Below are positions 60,464-64,000 of a stretch of 64,000 nucleotides of DNA, in pieces. The DNA comes from Fulvia fulva (taxonomy: Eukaryota; Ascomycota; Dothideomycetes; Mycosphaerellales; Mycosphaerellaceae): contig NC_063015.1 of the NCBI RefSeq assembly GCF_020509005.1, forward strand, positions 124,001 to 188,000. The letters run 5' to 3'. Each line of letters opens with the position of its first letter. Positions within the stretch are counted from its first letter, which is position 1. The notes below the pieces were generated by a model. It saw nothing but the letters and a program-made list of their open reading frames with translations, did not search any database and was not told the DNA's origin. Both the position numbers and the translations under genes were made by a program.

Positions 60464-60545
60464 TAGTCCGCTCGACGCCGTTGTATAGTCCGCTCAGTTG
60501 TTGTTCTGTAGTCCGCTCGTCCAATGTTCGTCGCTTAGCCCGCTC
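60464..60545 (+). repeat. Four TAGTCCGCTC repeats at 22-27-nt spacing
   Basis: Exact copies at 60464-60473, 60486-60495 and 60509-60518 and a one-mismatch copy (tagcccgctc) at 60536-60545. Spacings are 22, 23 and 27 nt. Confidence 0.75.
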
Positions 60546-60863
60546 GGTTTGCGGTCTCCGGAGGTGAAAATTCTGCACTCATACCAGAGGTGTCCTGTCG
60601 AGCGTATAGGCCACGGTTCCGCGCCCTTCTTACACGTAGAAAGAAGAGGGACTCGCTCCCGACACGAGTACACGCTCGTCGGATGGTTTTCATACCCGTT
60701 TTGCTAGTAGTCCTCTGTTCGCCGCGGCTTCGCCTACGTTACGCGCCCGTCGCGCCCACGACGCTCTAGCGTGAGAATACTTGGCTCTCTCGTAGCTAGA
60801 CGAGAGGTTCGTAGCCGACACCACGTACAGGTGATTCTCGTCGTCGACCATAGGGTTGAAATA

Positions 60864-61065
60864 CTTAAGCGCCTAGCGCGTCGAACGAAGAAAGAACTAA
60901 AGGTCGAGACTGAGCCGGAGATCGACATCAAGCCTATTAATATAGAAGCACTTCGGCGAATAAGCTAGAGGAAAGGCTATAAAGTATATATAATATAGAT
61001 AGATTACCGACGTACGTATAAACTTAATACTACGCTCGATAAAGCCAACCGTATTAACCTCTATA
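60864..61065 (+). pseudogene. Gypsy-5 fragment, right part
   Basis: Continues the frame of 58631-58909: LKRLARRTKKELKVETEPEI, then INIEALRRIS, a stop, and KGYKVYII. The IDI-x-I-x-A-x-R...VYIIQI pattern resembles the segment upstream of RT in gypsy polyproteins. The frame then runs into LINE-A L7. Confidence 0.4.
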
Positions 61066-64000
61066 AAAACACGACATATTCGAAAGCTCTTATTAAGGCT
61101 ATTCTAACGATATATAAAGTAGGCCACTACCCCTAGGACTAAGGGAGTTCTACCTTATTTAATCTAGATAGCTTAAAACTCTCTTCACCCTGTTTCTTTA
61201 GCTCTAAACGCCGCGGAGGTGCCTAGCTACATTAGGTAACTCCTAGGCAATAGTAGCCTAGGCTACGGTACTAACGGCGCCTACGGCCCTATAGACGAAG
61301 CCTCCCTAAGATAACTAGTAGCAACTTATAGAGGACGTAAAAAGTATAGAAACTAACGATTAGCTCCCTTACCGGTCTCTATAGGTAATGATTACTTAGC
61401 TACGTACGGCGCTTATACTATCGTACTACCGAGGGCAATAAGAAATAAGGACGACGTCCTAGGCGATAAGTAAGGCCACCCGGAATCAACACCCCTATAG
61501 CTAGGCATCGGTCGCGGTATCGATACTAGGCCCCCGCCTAACGTACGATATAGTTACGATCCGTATTGTAGTAAAGGAAGACTAGGCCGAAGTTACGAAG
61601 CTATCGAACAAGGAGCTCGTCTAACGAATTAACTAACTAGGGGTGGTCGTAGTGAACTAATAGTCTAACGGTACTCTATAGATCTATACTAGCTCTACTA
61701 CTACTAGGAGGTACATAGAGGCATAGCTATAGTAGGTATCTAAGGTTACGGTATTAGCGAAGGTCTTAACGAAACAATTTACGATCCTAGTCTACGATAT
61801 GCCTAAGGAGTTTAACCTAACTAACTAGGGTCACCTGCGCGCTCTCTAAGAGGATAACCCGGTCACTCTTAACTCTCTAATCTAGAAGGCGACTTAGCTC
61901 TATAGGAAATGGCTAGAAGGTAAGAAGGCCTCGGCGCTAATAGTATAGCTATAAGACGCGAAAGCGGCGGATCTAGCGATAGAACAAGGCCTAGTCTAGT
62001 AATATAGCCTTAAGATAGTAGAAAAGCACTCCTTATCTTTTCGTGTCCTCTAATGTTTCAAATGCCAACAGTATAGACACTAAACCTATACGTGTATAAA
62101 CAAGTAGGCCTACTCGAACTATATAGGAGACTATATATCTAGGGACTATACATCGACTACGAGACGGTACGCGAACTGTCCGGGGCACTACCTATCGTAT
62201 AGTACGGAATGCCTATAGCGGAAACTAGCGAAAAACAAGGCAATTATAAACAGAACCGTCGCCCTAAGATTCTACGGCGACCGTAAGGCTAGCCTATACC
62301 GGAGCTAACTAGCGGCGGTCGGGTATAAGCGCCCTAGGGCCGAGAACGATATAAAGGATACGTAACCTAGGGCGTACGGGAGGCCACGTGGTCTACTAGC
62401 TACGGCGAGGGAATCTAACTAGGCCCGGCTCCCCTTTAGTATATAGCCGATAGGCGTAGACTAGGACGTATAGGGCAGTAGGACATAGGACGATATAGAG
62501 GAAATGACTATCGATACCGATAACTAGCCTCGACACGCTTAGTATTATCTAGTATAACGTCAACTATAGCAAGGATATAGTCTAGAACCATTTCCTATAC
62601 GAGGCGGACCCGCGCGTCTACTACGTCCTTATAATTTAGGAGCTATAGATTAACCCGTACTATAAGAGACTAACGACCTACAAGTTACTAGGCTATACGA
62701 TATACCTACAAGGCGACGGTAGACCCCGTACGTGCTTCTATGTCAGTAAGGATATACTAGAATCCGACTAGGAGGTAGTATACTACGTAGACGAAGAAGG
62801 CGGGGGCGATATTACCTCCCTCTACGTAGGTAGTACCTAGATATACAACCTATATATATAACCGCTAGCCTTAAGGTCTAGCCGCGACCTAGGGGTCTAT
62901 AGACACCTAGATAGTACGCTTAAGAGACAAGGGTGCTATATCGTAGTAGGAGACTTCAATATATACTACCCTTCCTAGGAAAGCCTTATATAGCCGTACC
63001 CTATAGCCGACGAAGTACTCGACTTAATAGCGAGTAACGTAATTGCCCTTAATACCCCGAAGGACCTAGGTACCTAGAAGAGAGGGGGACTCTAAGGCAC
63101 GATCGACCTCTCCTAGATCTTAGATAGCTACTACTATACGGTAACCTACTATAGGATCGAACATAAACTCGAGGCGTCGTTAGACTATATACTAGTTAGG
63201 ACCTCTATTACGATATAGATATAACGTATACTAGCGAGAACCCCTAAGCTAAACTAGGGAAAGGCCTACTAGGCCAATATCTAGGCGTACCTCGATAACT
63301 CTAAGAGGCTAGTCTAGATCGCGTAGTAGCAATATAACAGTAAAGACGAGATAGACAAAGCAGTGTAGGGGTTAATAGACGAAATAAGAAAAGCGACCTT
63401 ACTTTACGTTCCGCTTACCTAACTAACGATATAGTCTAAACTATACTAGACGCCGGAGTACACTACGGTAGTAAGAGAAGCAAGGAGAGCCCGCCGGGTA
63501 TAGACGAGCAGCTATAGCGAGGAGGCCTAGAACGTATATAGGGAGGCATACTAATAGAAGAAAGCTATAATACCGAGGGAGAAAGTAGTCGGCTAGAGGG
63601 CTATAGTAGAAGAAATCGCCGGCAAGCTAGAGAGGATATAGAAGCTAGCGAAATAGGCCCGATAGGACCCTATATAGGGCCCCTCCTTCTCTATCCTAGC
63701 GCTATAATCGCCTAGTAGCCGGGTTAGCGACCCCGAGGCCAAGGCGCGTCTACTAGCTAGTAAGTTCTTCCCGCCCCTAGTCGAGGCTAATCTAAGCGAC
63801 ATAAACAGCTCTACTCCCCTAGCCCCTAGTATCGCGGTCTAATAGGAGGTGTCCGAGGGAGAAGTTACCGCTATACTAAGGAAGTTACTAGCGAAGAAAG
63901 CCCCGGGGCCGGATAGGATCCTAAACGAGCTACTAAAGAAGTGTAGAGATCAACTAGCCCTAGTAGTTATAGCGATCTTTAACGCCTACCTATAGACCGG
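61066..64000 (+). mobile_element. LINE-A copy L7, RIPed, runs off the right window edge
   Basis: Begins ctataaaaacacgacatattcg, aligning with L1 from about 856, and continues colinearly through ORF1 (about 61249-62526) and the first half of ORF2. Many stops. Without the 3' end the target duplication cannot be found. The minus-strand frame at 63593-63802 is an antisense shadow. Confidence 0.88.

Larger units (their letters stand above)
58910..60849 (-). mobile_element. LINE-A copy L6: un-RIPed chimeric insertion (LINE 3' end plus 1.08 kb foreign DNA)
   Basis: 58910-59771 is the reverse complement of L1 4934-5791 with only a few differences: three CTAT units, the 3' UTR and the last 230 or so codons of ORF2. 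Homology stops at ccctgg (59766-59771). The remaining 59772-60849 is unrelated to LINE-A, yet the exact 14-bp duplication lies outside it, so both parts went in as one event. Neither part is RIPed. Confidence 0.85.
59772..60849. other. Unrecognised, unmutated segment captured in L6
   Basis: 1,078 bp of balanced composition with normal CA/TG, unlike any other part of the window. Open frames (59975-60172, 60331-60567 and 60498-60707 on plus; 60387-60578 on minus) are short, overlap each other and show no domain. It holds two short-repeat arrays (60243-60298, 60464-60545) and an inverted repeat, ctctcg...cgagag, at 60787-60806. It could be part of a host transcript, a promoter region, or another element. 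As a LINE cDNA its sense would be the minus strand unless it was captured inverted. Confidence 0.6.

Noticed and set aside
60243..60545. CRISPR-like array
   Set aside because: Repeats of 10 nt with 12-17-nt spacers, two different units, in a fungal transposon setting; not a CRISPR array.
59975..60707. Several 60-80-codon open frames in the captured segment as genes
   Set aside because: They overlap on both strands, have no recognisable domain, and are of the length expected by chance in un-RIPed, GC-balanced DNA.
60781..60849. tRNA-like segment ending in CCA next to the L6 duplication
   Set aside because: There is an inverted repeat and a final CGACCA, but no complete cloverleaf, anticodon arm or standard T-loop could be drawn.

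Overview
This 64 kb window looks like a gene-free, transposon-only stretch of a filamentous ascomycete (Pezizomycotina) genome. Almost everything is a retrotransposon inside or next to another retrotransposon. All but three stretches carry dense C-to-T and G-to-A changes in CpA/TpG context, the signature of repeat-induced point mutation (RIP). CpG is left largely alone, so the DNA is full of TA, CTA and TAG but still rich in CG. I found no host gene, tRNA or rRNA. Pericentromeric or similar heterochromatin is the natural inference; the species cannot be told from the sequence.

The key to the window is a Tad1-like non-LTR retrotransposon, here called LINE-A. Copy L1 (841-5791) is essentially unmutated: an ORF1 with three CCHC knuckles, broken by one stop, and an intact endonuclease/reverse transcriptase ORF2. 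Six further LINE-A copies are L2 (9770-14743, -), L3 (17997-22981, -), L4 (24309-29291, +), L5 (40117-45086, +), L6 (58910-60849, -) and L7 (about 61066 to the window end, +). L2-L5 and L7 are heavily RIPed. L6 is not, and only its 3' 0.86 kb is LINE. L2-L6 have exact 10-14 bp target-site duplications that rejoin the interrupted host element. A second LINE family (LINE-B) lies at 1-838 and 33990-35560, both on the minus strand.

Host elements, left to right: Gypsy-1 (minus; about 6061-16911 around L2). Gypsy-2, a chromodomain Ty3/gypsy (plus; 16912-33989 around L3 and L4, with LINE-B in its 3' LTR). An unmutated Copia-2 5' fragment (35559-36546). Copia-3 gag-protease (minus; 36547-38530). Copia-1 (plus; 38531 to about 48780 around L5). 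Gypsy-4 (minus; 48781-58630), split by the complete LTR-flanked Gypsy-3 (50052-56345, minus, chromodomain, 5-bp duplication ACCTT). A Gypsy-5 fragment (plus; 58631-61065) holds L6 and then L7.

The most unusual features are the 5' ends of the LINE-A copies. Beyond a shared core start, each copy has a different stretch of non-LINE DNA inside its target-site duplication: about 30 bp in L2 and L3, 15 bp in L5, a 133-bp mosaic partly matching other elements in L4, and in L6 about 1.08 kb of unmutated, unrecognised DNA carrying two arrays of short repeats spaced about 23 nt. This suggests frequent template switching during target-primed reverse transcription and makes LINE-A a possible capturer of other transcripts.
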